32,754 nucleotides of DNA from Candidatus Bathyarchaeota archaeon (GCA_004376645.1 SOJC01000040.1:1-32754); one strand, 5' to 3'. Positions 1 to 10,252 are shown, counted from the stretch's first letter. The notes: generated from the sequence alone by a model not told the origin. Translations and numbers: made by a program.

Positions 1-293
1 CAACCTTAACTGATTCACGCTCTATTGAAGTTATGGCAGAACGGCATCAAACTTGTGGTCAATACACGCTCGTTTCTTCTAGAAAAAGAGGGGCTGTGTA
101 GGAGGTATCTACATGCATGCATGAACAGTGGATTAGCAGAATAGCAAAGGGATATCCACTAGAAAGAGTCTGCACAGTTGACGAGATCGCTAACGTTGCT
201 CTTTCTTAGGCTAGCGATTACTCCTCCTACGTCAATGGTCAGTGCATAATGGTTGATGGGGGAAGGTTCATTTCCGACACCCATGAGTTCTAA
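1..293 (+). pseudogene. C-terminal remnant of a short-chain dehydrogenase/reductase (SDR)
   Basis: The frame from about 117 reads MHEQWISRIAKGYPLERVCTVDEIANVALS*ASDYSSYVNGQCIMVDGGRFISDTHEF*, a typical SDR C-terminus with a TAG at 207-209. Upstream SDR-like text (NGIKLVVNTRSFLLEKEG) is in another frame. Confidence 0.65.
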
Positions 294-514
294 TCAAGCG
301 GTCTCTTTAAGTCATCAATAGCTTTTCAATGTTCTATTTCTTTATTCCTTGAAGCCCGAATCTAATAATTCCAAGAACCCCCCTGCCCTAATTTGGTTCT
401 ACATGTTAGATTAGTCACCGACACTTCAATAGAAAGTTTACCAGTGAATGCGCTCGTAATCTAGATTCACGACTTCGTTTGCGCGAGTTTGCATGTTTAT
501 GATTTATCGTCAGT

Positions 515-1126
515 CTATCCCTCTGAAATTCGTATCGTCTCGAGATATTGCTCCAACTTGTCTCTCAATGTTAGCCTCAGTAATTCCATTCGCACACTCA
601 GATATTCCTCTCGAAGTAAGTCAAAGTAGAAATGGTCCCATTTACGTCCATTTACATAATGGATTTTTCTGTAGGTTCCCGACTTCTTAAACCCGCACGC
701 TATCAAGGTCTTGTAGGCACGACTATTATACTCGGCACTACCTGCATCGCAACGTTCCATATTCAACTGCGTGAAGGCCATTTCCAATAGAGCAACTGTG
801 ATTTGTCGCCCTATGCCCCTCCCCCAAAGCTCTTTCTTGCCGATGTATGTTCCAATGTGCCCAGTCTTAACATTGTCCCAGTCTCTCTGCTCTAGACGGG
901 CAATCCCTATAGGCTTCATAGTGTCAACAAGTTCAATAATAAAACGTAGATGTTTCTCTTCCTTGAGCCTCTCTTCGAACCGTTTTTCCAGTTGAATCAT
1001 GCTCAGAAAGGTTAATGGTCTGCTTCTGGAGTACATCATCAATTCTGCATCGTTTTCCCACATATGCAATAACTCCAAATCCTGCTTCTCCATCGGTCTG
1101 AACAATACGTTGCCAAATTGAAACAT
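515..1126 (-). CDS. GNAT family N-acetyltransferase (RimJ/RimL-like)
   Basis: 203-aa ORF with FRPMEKQDLELL and the acetyl-CoA loop region GRGIGRQITVALLEMAF, then NSRAYKTLIACGFKKSGTYR. Confidence 0.85.
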   Translation of the reverse strand: MFQFGNVLFRPMEKQDLELLHMWENDAELMMYSRSRPLTFLSMIQLEKRFEERLKEEKHLRFIIELVDTMKPIGIARLEQRDWDNVKTGHIGTYIGKKELWGRGIGRQITVALLEMAFTQLNMERCDAGSAEYNSRAYKTLIACGFKKSGTYRKIHYVNGRKWDHFYFDLLREEYLSVRMELLRLTLRDKLEQYLETIRISEG

Positions 1127-1250
1127 GAGCGATCACTGCCTTGATTGCGCTGGATTGTATGGTTGTTGTTATTTAACTTTCACGTGCTCCAGCGCATCAA
1201 TTGGTTTAGAACTAGAACCCTACATGCATGAATGCTCGATGCGTACGTTC

Positions 1251-1691
1251 TTACAATGCTCTAAATCTTTTTCTCAGTATATCCCGAATCATTTCGGCAA
1301 CTACTTGCTCTTCTTCTAATATTTGCTGGGTGAGTCGTTCTTCCAATCGAGCGATTTCCACGGAACGGGCTTCTGCCTCTCTATTGAATTCTTCGACACT
1401 AAGATTAGTCCGGTCTACAACCTCTTTGACCCAATCAAGTTTCTCTTTCATGGCATTTGGTGAAGTGACCAACCTAAGTTTTTTTCCAACCACGAAAAGT
1501 TTTCTGTCCCACAAATGTCTGCTTGATTTCCATTGCCGTTCGAATATATCCTGCCAAACATGATCAGGTATCGAATCCAATGGTAGGTCAATAATATAAG
1601 CATTAGAAAAATATTGATCCTTTTTGATTGCAATTTTGTCAGCTTCGATAGGTTCCAAAAACATTACTTTCTTGACCACATTTTTCACCAT
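1251..1691 (-). CDS. Hypothetical protein with a C-terminal coiled-coil-like helix
   Basis: 146-aa ORF preceded by a GAGGAG-type Shine-Dalgarno on the minus strand; charged helical C-terminus (EEFNREAEARSVEIARLEERLTQQILEEEQ). Confidence 0.65.
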   Translation of the reverse strand: MVKNVVKKVMFLEPIEADKIAIKKDQYFSNAYIIDLPLDSIPDHVWQDIFERQWKSSRHLWDRKLFVVGKKLRLVTSPNAMKEKLDWVKEVVDRTNLSVEEFNREAEARSVEIARLEERLTQQILEEEQVVAEMIRDILRKRFRAL

Positions 1692-1842
1692 CTCTACTCC
1701 TCAAATGCTAATTGCTCTGTTTCCGCTTTAAGTTTTCTGTGTGCGCGCAGCCTTTTACTCATCGGTGGTGCATATTTAAAATCCCTACTCATGATTCTTA
1801 AGAGATTTATCTCCAACAACACACTTGAATTGAGATGACGGA

Positions 1843-2124
1843 ATGACTCTCTCAAAGCTTGAAAAGTACCTCAACATTCTTGAAGTTCTTGTCTCTTGGC
1901 CTCTGGAATTCGAGAACATTCTATATCAGGTCGATGAAAGAAGTAGCGTCCTGAAGAACTACCTAGATTTTCTGATTTCGCATAACCTTGTTGAAAAACT
2001 TCCCCTAGATGGAAAGGTTGTGGTTTACACGATCACTGACAAGGGTCTTTCGTTGCTCACAACAATGCAAGGACAAGATTATCTTGGCAAGCATGAGAAT
2101 CTGTTGCGTATATATGAGGAATAG
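1843..2124 (+). CDS. Winged helix-turn-helix transcriptional regulator
   Basis: 93 aa; pattern LEVLVSWPLEFENILYQVDERSSVLKNYLDFLISHNLVEKL...VVYTITDKGLSLL is typical of archaeal wHTH proteins. Confidence 0.7.
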   Translation: MTLSKLEKYLNILEVLVSWPLEFENILYQVDERSSVLKNYLDFLISHNLVEKLPLDGKVVVYTITDKGLSLLTTMQGQDYLGKHENLLRIYEE

Positions 2125-2297
2125 ATAGACCCGACGGTTTCGAAACGTGCGCCAAAGGCTGAGCACTCGCTTTGGTTCAGGGATTTGCGTGGTTGCCAAT
2201 CTTGCTTCATAGATTCATACTGATCTTTACAAGGTTCCATTCTAGCGTGTACGTTGATATATAGTGCTAAATAGTCCAAACTGGCTTAACAAGTTTA

Positions 2298-3383
2298 GTG
2301 ATTTCACGTTTGAAAATTCTGAACCATCAAGACCTATTAGATTTGGCGAACGGTTCTTCGATATTCTCTGCTGGGGGAGGAGGAGACCCTGCTGCCGGTC
2401 GCAAAATCGTGGACAAACTGGCTTCTGAAGGTTACGACGTTGAAATTGTGGCTCCCTCTGAGATACCTGACGGCGCAAAAGTAGTGAATTTCGCCTGTGT
2501 CGGCGCTACAACATCCATAGACTATGATTCTGACGCGGCAGTAAGAACCCTAAGGACTCTGGAAGAATACGGAAACTTCTCCAGCCATGCCATAATTCCC
2601 GTAGAGCTAGGAGGCTTCAACACTTTAGTGGCAGTTGACGTCGCTGCAAGGTGTCATATTCCGATTGTGGATGGAGACGGTGCTGGAAGGTCTGTTCCAG
2701 AAGTTCATCTAAAAGTCTACACAATCGACGATATATCATTAACTCCAATGGTAGTTGCAGACCTTCACGCAAAGAACATTATCATTGTTAAGGAAATAAT
2801 AGACTCCAAAGCTGGAGAAAGGATCGCCCGTAACCTCGCCGCTGAATGGAATCACAGCGCCTATACTGCTAGAAGAATTTTAACAGGTGTCCAAGCGAAG
2901 AGTTCTCCAATTCAACTTAGCTTGTCGAGATCCATGCGAATTGGAAGAATACTTAGGCTAGCTGCTGATCCTATAGACGCGGTTATGAAGGAAACAGAAG
3001 GCTTCAAACTCTTTGAAGGTATTGTAGACTGCTCTGGGCAGGAGACAAAGGATGGTTTCACATTTATCGAGGCAAGACTTCATGGAAACCACGAATTTGC
3101 AGAGAGTACGTTTGAGTTTAAAGCTAAGAACGAGGTGCTTGTTGCCTACAGAAGCGGAAGGTTGGCTGCAATTGCCCCAGACATAATTACTCCGGTAAAT
3201 ATGGAAACCTGTATGTGTATAACTGCAGAGAAGATCAAGAAGGGAGACAAGTTGGTGGTTCTAGGGTTGCCCGCACCACAGAGATGGAGGACTAGTAAAG
3301 GGTTGGAATTGTGGAAGGATGTCTTGCAGAGGTCAGAAGTCCTTGAGGATTACGTACCTATAGAGCATCTGCAAAGTGTCTGA
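2298..3383 (+). CDS. DUF917 family protein
   Basis: 361 aa with GTG start; N-terminal LANGSSIFSAGGGGDPAAGRKIV and VELGGFNTLVAVDVAARCHIPIVDGDGAGRSVPE are DUF917-like. Confidence 0.8.
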   Translation: MISRLKILNHQDLLDLANGSSIFSAGGGGDPAAGRKIVDKLASEGYDVEIVAPSEIPDGAKVVNFACVGATTSIDYDSDAAVRTLRTLEEYGNFSSHAIIPVELGGFNTLVAVDVAARCHIPIVDGDGAGRSVPEVHLKVYTIDDISLTPMVVADLHAKNIIIVKEIIDSKAGERIARNLAAEWNHSAYTARRILTGVQAKSSPIQLSLSRSMRIGRILRLAADPIDAVMKETEGFKLFEGIVDCSGQETKDGFTFIEARLHGNHEFAESTFEFKAKNEVLVAYRSGRLAAIAPDIITPVNMETCMCITAEKIKKGDKLVVLGLPAPQRWRTSKGLELWKDVLQRSEVLEDYVPIEHLQSV

Positions 3384-3529
3384 AAGCCGGAAGGGGACGC
3401 ATTCCAGCAAATGAGTCATACGCCTTGCGTGCAGCTTTTTGACATCATCAATATGTCTTAATCGATATTCATCTGAAATAGGTTTTTGAAGTGGCAGATA
3501 GAATTTAAGTTGTTAACTTGGTGAAGTGT

Positions 3530-3916
3530 ATGCGTGGAGAATGGATCGACATAGCGGAGATCGTAGCGGACAGGAAAGTTTACGGAAAAGGAGTAGAAGA
3601 CTACATACAAGCGATAAAGTCTGGAAAGGAAGTTAGACCTTTACTTGTGGTTAAGCATCCTAAAAGGAACTTGTATGCAGTGTTAGACGGTCATCATAGG
3701 TATTGGGCTCAGAAGGAAACGGGCGTCAAGAATGTTAAATGCACAGTGATTCGCGACACTGTTGGCCCACTTTTCTTCTTCACAAAAGAGGGCTATCTCC
3801 AACCGACACCGCTCTTCACAGAGTACATCCGAGTGCCCTTCAGGAAGATGAAGGGATATCTTGAAGAGTTCCTGAAGAACCCTGAAAAACTGAAAGACGC
3901 ACTTGCACAACAGTGA
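3530..3916 (+). CDS. ParB/sulfiredoxin-fold (ParB-like) protein
   Basis: KVYGKGVEDYIQAIKSGKEVRPLLVVKHPKRNLYAVLDGHHRYWAQKETG matches the ParB-like core (DGHHR). ATG at 3530 has GGTGA upstream, so I prefer it to 3518. Confidence 0.7.
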   Translation: MRGEWIDIAEIVADRKVYGKGVEDYIQAIKSGKEVRPLLVVKHPKRNLYAVLDGHHRYWAQKETGVKNVKCTVIRDTVGPLFFFTKEGYLQPTPLFTEYIRVPFRKMKGYLEEFLKNPEKLKDALAQQ

Positions 3917-4095
3917 GTTCCGCTGTGCGGCAAGGCTACTGACGAATTGCATACACGGCGTTGAACATTTAAGCCTCCAATCTATAATCATGGGGTCTAT
4001 GAAGGTTTCATCGCAAACAAACCCATGCGCTGCTCACATAGAAAGCTAAATATGATCAATATGTAAACTAATTCAAAGGCAGGTGGAGTTTTGAG

Positions 4096-4263
4096 GTGAG
4101 AGTGCACTTTTGGCCTTTGCTCATAGGCGGACTCATACTAATCTTCGGCTTGGTTGGAATCGCAAACGAAGCTGGCGGTTTCAACATCGATGTACCTTGG
4201 ATTTCCATCATTGTAATACTAATAGGAATCTGGGTGCTAAGCAAGGCATTTGAAAGAAGGTAA
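4096..4263 (+). CDS. Small two-helix membrane protein (55 aa)
   Basis: GTG start; reads (M)RVHFWPLLIGGLILIFGLVGIANEAGGFNIDVPWISIIVILIGIWVLSKAFERR*. Not in the supplied ORF track because of its length. Confidence 0.6.
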   Translation: MRVHFWPLLIGGLILIFGLVGIANEAGGFNIDVPWISIIVILIGIWVLSKAFERR

Positions 4264-4428
4264 CATTCTCCCAGACACGTGTGCAATTAAGATTCAAGTT
4301 TAGGACTGGGCCTTGAGCTACTTCCTATGGAATTGGTGAATAAAGCCATATCTGGGATATGGTGTAACATGTGTGCCTGATTGTCTCTACTATGGAAGCG
4401 ATGAGGGTTTGCAACATGGGAGTTACCA

Positions 4429-5493
4429 ATGATAGGCTTTAGAAAGGCGAACAAAGACGACAACGATTCTCTGATTCTACTTCAGAGAAAATGTCCCCAA
4501 GGCACCAATCTGATCCTTGGCCTCGATAGCTCACCTGACTACTTCGCGCGATCCAAACCCTATGAAGACTGGCGCGTTTTCGTGGCTGTGGAGAATGATA
4601 AGATTATTGGCTCTGCTGGCTGTGCTGTGAGGGATACGTTTGTTGGAGGCAGACTGCTAAAAACTGCGTTTCTATATGGTCTAATGGTTGACCCACAACA
4701 TAGACGAAAAGGCATAGCAAAAAAACTCCACACAAACCTAGAACAGTTCGCACTCAAGAGAGATGTTGATCTAATATACCTCATCGTTACTGAAGAGAAT
4801 ATTCCTTCAATGAACCTAGTCGCAAACATGGGATTTAGACGGGTGAAAGATTGCGCAGTATTTTCTTTGATGGTGTACAAGAAACATCTGGACACAGGAG
4901 ATGGTGTTGTAAGGAGTATGGTTGAGGACGACGTTCCGAAGGTAGTAGATCTAATCAACAATACATTTCATGATTATGATTTCTTTGCACCCTTCGAAAT
5001 CGACGATTTCGTGGAATACGTTGAGAGAATGCCCTTCTTCAACCTAAAGAACATTCAAGTTCTCGAGGAAGACGGAGACGTTAAGGCTTGTCTAGGATAT
5101 TGGGACTACAACAAAATAGTGAGATTTACCGTGGAGAAATTCAATTGGAGGATGAAGATGCTCTCCCTTACGACGAAAATATTGGGTTTGTTCACAGAGA
5201 TGCCGGGCATTCCTAAGCCTGGTGAGACACTCAAGAGCTATAGTTTAACTACACCAGCTTACGAGGACATTGAAAGCATTGCGAGGCTCATAGAGCACGT
5301 AGACAACATTGCTCTAAAAGAAGGAATTAGATTTCTAAACATGCCAATCGACCCGCAAAGCCCCATTGCAACAGTTGTATCCAAGTTTAAACACGCCACG
5401 GTGAAGCTTCACATCTTTGTTAAAAAGTTGAAGCGGAGAAGCCTGCCCGACTTCGCAGGAAGAAGCCTCAACATCGACGTAATTGACGTGTGA
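4429..5493 (+). CDS. Tandem GNAT-domain acetyltransferase
   Basis: 354 aa. First GNAT: LYGLMVDPQHRRKGIAKKLHTNLEQFA...NIPSMNLVANMGFRRVKD. Second GNAT-like half: VVRSMVEDDVPKVVDLINNTF. Confidence 0.8.
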   Translation: MIGFRKANKDDNDSLILLQRKCPQGTNLILGLDSSPDYFARSKPYEDWRVFVAVENDKIIGSAGCAVRDTFVGGRLLKTAFLYGLMVDPQHRRKGIAKKLHTNLEQFALKRDVDLIYLIVTEENIPSMNLVANMGFRRVKDCAVFSLMVYKKHLDTGDGVVRSMVEDDVPKVVDLINNTFHDYDFFAPFEIDDFVEYVERMPFFNLKNIQVLEEDGDVKACLGYWDYNKIVRFTVEKFNWRMKMLSLTTKILGLFTEMPGIPKPGETLKSYSLTTPAYEDIESIARLIEHVDNIALKEGIRFLNMPIDPQSPIATVVSKFKHATVKLHIFVKKLKRRSLPDFAGRSLNIDVIDV

Positions 5494-5519
5494 AGGGTTC
5501 CGCGCATAACACACTGAAG

Positions 5520-6200
5520 CTAGGTTTCGTCGAGAAGAGACAACAATGCAGTTAAACTTTCAATCTTGTCAACGTTTGATGGGGCTTTCCCCTCTCGATC
5601 AATAATTAAAGGTTTCATTCCAGCGCCTTCAGCCCCTTTATAATCGTTTTTCACCGAGTCGCCAACAAACAGAGCTTGCTCGGGATGGATGCCAAGCTTA
5701 TTGAGGGCAAATAGGAAGATCTCCTTATCCGGCTTCGCTTTGTCGCAGGTATCCATGCCCACAACGACATCAAAGCAATCGGCTAATTCCATTCTTTTCA
5801 ATAAATACTCAAAATCTCTCTTAAGCCCGTTAGTTACTAGCCCAAGCTTCACACCATTGGTTCTCAACTGGGCTAACATCGGGAATACGTCAGAATAGAC
5901 CTCCAGATCTGCATGATCCCACCATAACTCGTCGACTTTCTGAGCCAAGTACTCTATGTTTTCTGTTATGCCTATTCTCTCCAAAACTCTGAGATTCCAT
6001 TTAATCCAGAAATCTTGTCCGAATTCAAGTTGACCTTTGGCAATGTCAAATTCTTCTTCGTTGGCTCGATGGGCTTTGAGAATTTCGTCAGATGTAACAT
6101 TCACTCCAAAACGTTTGAGAATTCTCTTGTAGATTTCAGGGACCTCTGCAGTTTTTATAAGGGTTCCCCCAAGATCAAAGAGCACAGCTTTTACGCGCAT
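5520..6200 (-). CDS. HAD family hydrolase
   Basis: 226 aa; FDLGGTLIKT motif I, LVTNG motif II, K..PDKEIF and FVGDSVKNDYKGAEGAGM motif IV. Confidence 0.9.
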   Translation of the reverse strand: MRVKAVLFDLGGTLIKTAEVPEIYKRILKRFGVNVTSDEILKAHRANEEEFDIAKGQLEFGQDFWIKWNLRVLERIGITENIEYLAQKVDELWWDHADLEVYSDVFPMLAQLRTNGVKLGLVTNGLKRDFEYLLKRMELADCFDVVVGMDTCDKAKPDKEIFLFALNKLGIHPEQALFVGDSVKNDYKGAEGAGMKPLIIDREGKAPSNVDKIESLTALLSLLDET

Positions 6201-6517
6201 CCTGCATCCTCAAATCCCATAAGTCATCATCCATAAAACATTTGCGCACGAAATGGAAAGTTAGATCCATACGTTACAGAAGAAAACACATGCATACTTT
6301 CAAGATTCCGAGGATCGGAACCATATTGACGCGCGCTTTGCGACATGAACCATTAAAGCATGGTAAACGCTGCCAATTCACACATTTGAAGAAACAGCAA
6401 AAAGGCAATTGAGGACAATACACTTCTGAAAGTTCAAGAAAACAGAAATCAAGTTCAAGATTTTATTCTGAACAGCTGGAAACGTTTCTTGCGCGTGCTT
6501 ACACTTTCGCACAGATT

Positions 6518-7039
6518 CTACGATTTCGCAAGCCACTCAAGGAACTTAGGGGACAAAATGGAGAAGACTTTTAGAAGCAGGAAAAACGTCAAAACTAGCA
6601 CTACTATCAGGGCAATACCGTTAACCGCTGGGTGAAAACTGGCCAAGAATGGAAAATAAAGCCCGTAGAAAACCAAGGAGCAGACGATGCAGAGCAAGTG
6701 TTTAAACACCGCTAACGCATTCTCGCGACCAAGTCCTTTTGCCACACCGTATCTTCTTGCCAAAAGGTAAGCAGACACATCAATCAACCCCTTCAAACCT
6801 GGTAACGTCTGGACAATCAAAACACTAAAAGCAAAAAAGAACAACACAGAAACCAAAACTCTAGTCTGCCAGTTCAACGAATCAGCTAACGGAATAAACA
6901 CTAGAATGCCGAAAAGCCACACTAAGAGGGCGGCAAGCATACTAGTCAGCGTCTTTTGTCCATGCAGTCTTAAGTATTCAATTGCTCTTTTGATCTCTTC
7001 CTTATTCGAAACCATCATGTTGAACCCATCGGTTCCCAA
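6518..7039 (-). CDS. Multi-pass membrane protein, paralog of the 7101-7715 ORF
   Basis: 173 aa, several hydrophobic segments; LLVWLFGILVFIPLADSLN resembles ILIWLFGTLVFIPIADGMQ in the neighbour. Confidence 0.7.
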   Translation of the reverse strand: MGTDGFNMMVSNKEEIKRAIEYLRLHGQKTLTSMLAALLVWLFGILVFIPLADSLNWQTRVLVSVLFFFAFSVLIVQTLPGLKGLIDVSAYLLARRYGVAKGLGRENALAVFKHLLCIVCSLVFYGLYFPFLASFHPAVNGIALIVVLVLTFFLLLKVFSILSPKFLEWLAKS

Positions 7040-7100
7040 ATATCATAGTGACACCTAAAAAGGGGGCGGGACTCGCGCGCGGTTTTGAGTCAGTTGTATG

Positions 7101-7715
7101 CTATACTTCGCTTAGCTTCTCTATTTCGTTTGCGACTTTTTTAGTGTATTTTCCGATTTCTGCAGCGATTGCCCTTGCGCTTCTCCAAAGTGCGAAGATT
7201 GACCACACCACGATTAGGATGAGTAATATTGCAGGTATTGCAGCGTGGATTTGAGCAAGATAGTTGGCAAACAGCAGATAGCTAAGAACCACTATAACGA
7301 CATATAATACACCATCCAAGGCTGTTCGATAGTGCTTGATTGATTCAATGTCCACGTCTCCGCTTATTTTCCCGAATTGGTAAGCCAGTATTCCTGATAG
7401 TCCACTGGTTAGTCTGCGAACGTCAACAAATACTGTGAATACTATTATTGCCATTGCCGCAACAATAATGGTGCTGATGATTGCGTTCACGGGGTATCCG
7501 AAGAATATCTGTTGCATTCCGTCTGCGATAGGTATGAAGACAAGTGTTCCAAACAGCCAGATAAGGATTGCCGCGCCGATGGAGAGAGCTACACGAGTAC
7601 CAACTTCTCTGACAGCCTTGGCAGATTCCTGATACATTTTCGAGCCGTAAGCTTCTATCTTTCTCTCTTCTAAGCCATGTTCTTCTCTCTTAGGTTCATC
7701 TTTCTTTATGCTCAT
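7101..7715 (-). CDS. Multi-pass membrane protein, paralog of the 6518-7039 ORF
   Basis: 204 aa, several hydrophobic segments, shared signature with the adjacent ORF. Confidence 0.7.
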   Translation of the reverse strand: MSIKKDEPKREEHGLEERKIEAYGSKMYQESAKAVREVGTRVALSIGAAILIWLFGTLVFIPIADGMQQIFFGYPVNAIISTIIVAAMAIIVFTVFVDVRRLTSGLSGILAYQFGKISGDVDIESIKHYRTALDGVLYVVIVVLSYLLFANYLAQIHAAIPAILLILIVVWSIFALWRSARAIAAEIGKYTKKVANEIEKLSEV

Positions 7716-7924
7716 TTTAACACTTCCTTAATGCTAAATCTGAATGCCTCTATATAATCATGAGAGTATAAAAGCAATTCGTAGTGTAGCATATAATGCT
7801 TCGAAGTACGCCGGGACATGTATCGCGATGCGCGCGGATAGTTTCACACCCTTCTTATTTTGGCAGCATGCATGTTTCCGTCGGGGTGCGAAAAATCAGA
7901 CAGGTTCCTTATCAAGAGAGTCCG

Positions 7925-9184
7925 TTACATGGAGATTGTCTCTCTTGGCTCTGGTATGTGCACTTCGGTTATTCCAGAAATCTCTTTTGAAAGAGCTTGC
8001 GCTTGCTCCAGTTCTCCGTGGATTAGGAATGTGCTCTTCGGCCTTAACGTTTCCACTAGTTGAACCAGTTCAACTTGATCAGCGTGCCCAGAGAGCTCTA
8101 TTTGTTCAACTTCTGCTCGCACAGGAACTTTGATTCCGTTCTCGATGAGTTCCCCTTTTTCCATGGCAACTTTCAGCGGGCTGTCCGGAGGAAGGTACCC
8201 TGAATTAATAATTACAGAGTTGTTCTCGTCCGCTGCCCACTCGTTCAGCAAGTAAAGGCTTGCGCCCGCATGGCCAAAACCTGAGGTGCATATGACTATT
8301 GCAGGTTCTTTAATCTGCTTGGTTCGGCGAAGTTGCCTTACGTGTCGATAGTTGAATGGTTCGTTTTCCTTTTGGATGTTTTTAGTGAAGAATTGCTTGT
8401 GGCTGTTGAAGTACCCTGTAATTTTGTGAGCCAGCTTCGATATTGTATAAACGTTATATTTTGGTAGGACGCCATCTTCCATGGCTTGGTCAATTCTTTT
8501 TGCCATCTCCTGACTTCTGTGGAAGGCGAATGAAGGGATCAAAACATTTCCCTTTCTTTCAATAGTGCAGAGAATTCGCTTCAGAAGCTGATCGACAAGT
8601 TCACTTCTTCGCAGCCTAATTGTTCCCCCGTAAGTTGACTCGACTATTAGTGCTTCAGGCTCTTTTGGCAGGTTCTCCAGTTTGCTTCCTTCCAGAATTT
8701 CAGTGTCGTGAAGACAGAAGTCCCCTGTGTACAGTATCTCTTTACCCTCAGTGCGTATGCTGGTCATTTTTGCTCCAGCAACGTGTCCTGCTGGGTAAAG
8801 TCGAATTAGCATTCCAGGCAATGCGATAGAATCCCGAATCCACCACGATTTCTTGACATTGTCTGCGTCATGATAATTATATGGGAAGTAATTTCCATTC
8901 ATGCGTTGAATCTTTATCATATCACGTAGAAGTTCAGTGGTGACATCACGAGTTATCCTTGATCCAACTATCACAGATTTTTTGCGGGATAACTCTAAGA
9001 GACTGCCTGAATGATCTAAATGGGCGTGGCTGATGATCACCGCGTCGAAATCCCTTGGGAACTGATTAGTAAATTTCTCGCCAATCTTGGTTCCATAATC
9101 GAGGGCAACTTTCCCGTAGTTAGTTTCGACGGCGATGCAGGAGCCGCCTACTTCTCGGACTCCTCCGAGGAAATGAATTTTCAT
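7925..9184 (-). CDS. MBL-fold beta-CASP ribonuclease-like protein
   Basis: 419 aa; MKIHFLGGVREVGGSCIAVET, SHAHLDHSG (HxHxDH), YTGDFCLHD, ESTYGG, SGHADQ, LIHGE motifs. Confidence 0.9.
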   Translation of the reverse strand: MKIHFLGGVREVGGSCIAVETNYGKVALDYGTKIGEKFTNQFPRDFDAVIISHAHLDHSGSLLELSRKKSVIVGSRITRDVTTELLRDMIKIQRMNGNYFPYNYHDADNVKKSWWIRDSIALPGMLIRLYPAGHVAGAKMTSIRTEGKEILYTGDFCLHDTEILEGSKLENLPKEPEALIVESTYGGTIRLRRSELVDQLLKRILCTIERKGNVLIPSFAFHRSQEMAKRIDQAMEDGVLPKYNVYTISKLAHKITGYFNSHKQFFTKNIQKENEPFNYRHVRQLRRTKQIKEPAIVICTSGFGHAGASLYLLNEWAADENNSVIINSGYLPPDSPLKVAMEKGELIENGIKVPVRAEVEQIELSGHADQVELVQLVETLRPKSTFLIHGELEQAQALSKEISGITEVHIPEPRETISM

Positions 9185-9360
9185 ATGTATACCTCCTTGT
9201 TCTCATAAAACAACAACTTCTTAAAAATCGGATCAAAGTACTTACATTCCGACTAGAAGACTATCACACCAAAATTGTGTGAAATCAGTGCGTTTTACTT
9301 ACGCACAACAACAAACGGTAGTATATTAACCTATTGCACCGTCCGCGCTTGCATACCTAC

Positions 9361-9588
9361 CTACGTGCTCTGAGACAAGTGAAGCCTGTTAGGCTTTCCA
9401 CACTTAGGACAAGCTTCCATGCTTGCATCCAACCATTTCCCACAACTTGGGCAAGGTTCTCTGACGAGGGTTCCACAATCAACACAATAATAGAAACTGC
9501 CAGCTTCTCTTCCACATTTCGGGCATTTTGGCACAGGAACACACCGAATGACTTGTAGAGTTATTTTGCTCATAAGCTTTAATTCCAA
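9361..9588 (-). CDS. Double zinc-ribbon small protein
   Basis: CPKCGREAGSFYYCVDCGTLVREPCPSCGKWLDASMEACPKCGK: four CxxC pairs. Start may be the internal Met (MSKITLQ). Confidence 0.75.
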   Translation of the reverse strand: MELKLMSKITLQVIRCVPVPKCPKCGREAGSFYYCVDCGTLVREPCPSCGKWLDASMEACPKCGKPNRLHLSQST

Positions 9589-9748
9589 TTCATGTTAACT
9601 ATCTCATATCGTTGTGTGCACGCGTCCCGTTGTAAGGTATATTTTAAGATGGTCTTCTTCACAAAGAGAAATGTAACACTGTTAACAGAGGTAACACAAA
9701 ACAATAATGTAAGAGGAATATGATAGAAGATCCCGCTAGGTGTAATCA

Positions 9749-10252
9749 ATGAAGCTCTACCTAGTCCAACATGCTCACGCCAAGAGCAAGGAAGAAGATC
9801 CACTGAGACCACTCTCCAACGAAGGATGGGAGGAGATCAAGAAAGTTGCAGAATATGCAAGGCGCTGCCTTCACATTGAAGTAGACCAGATCCTTCACAG
9901 CGGAAAGCTTAGAGCCAAACAGACAGCTGAAACTCTGGCTAGACAATTTGAGCTACCAAAACTAGTCAGTAGTGTCGAAGGGTTGGAACCAAGGGCTAAT
10001 CCACATGTTATGAGAGATTACCTCGCTGAGACCCAGAAGGACATTTTGGTGGTTGGGCATCTTCCTCACTTAAGTAAGCTTGCTAGTCTTCTACTCGTCG
10101 AAAACGAGGAGAAAGACGTGATTGTCTTTAGAAACGCTTGCCTTGTGTGCCTAGAAAGGCAGATAGACCGTAGATGGAGATTAGTTTGGATGATTACATC
10201 AGAAACTGTACCACAAGACCTCTTCGCGGATGCAGCAATCTTGGAAAAATGA
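9749..10252 (+). CDS. SixA-like phosphohistidine phosphatase (histidine phosphatase superfamily)
   Basis: 167 aa; LYLVQHAHAKSKEEDPLRPLSNEGWEEIKKVA, ILHSGKLRAKQTAETLA, ILVVGHLPHLSKLASLL. RHG is replaced by QHA at the catalytic His. Confidence 0.85.
   Translation: MKLYLVQHAHAKSKEEDPLRPLSNEGWEEIKKVAEYARRCLHIEVDQILHSGKLRAKQTAETLARQFELPKLVSSVEGLEPRANPHVMRDYLAETQKDILVVGHLPHLSKLASLLLVENEEKDVIVFRNACLVCLERQIDRRWRLVWMITSETVPQDLFADAAILEK

Noticed and set aside
1694-1762. 22-aa leader ORF (MSKRLRAHRKLKAETEQLAFEE) upstream of the 1251-1691 gene
   Set aside because: A TATA-like TTTAAATAT lies only about 12-18 nt upstream of its ATG, so the transcript probably starts inside it.
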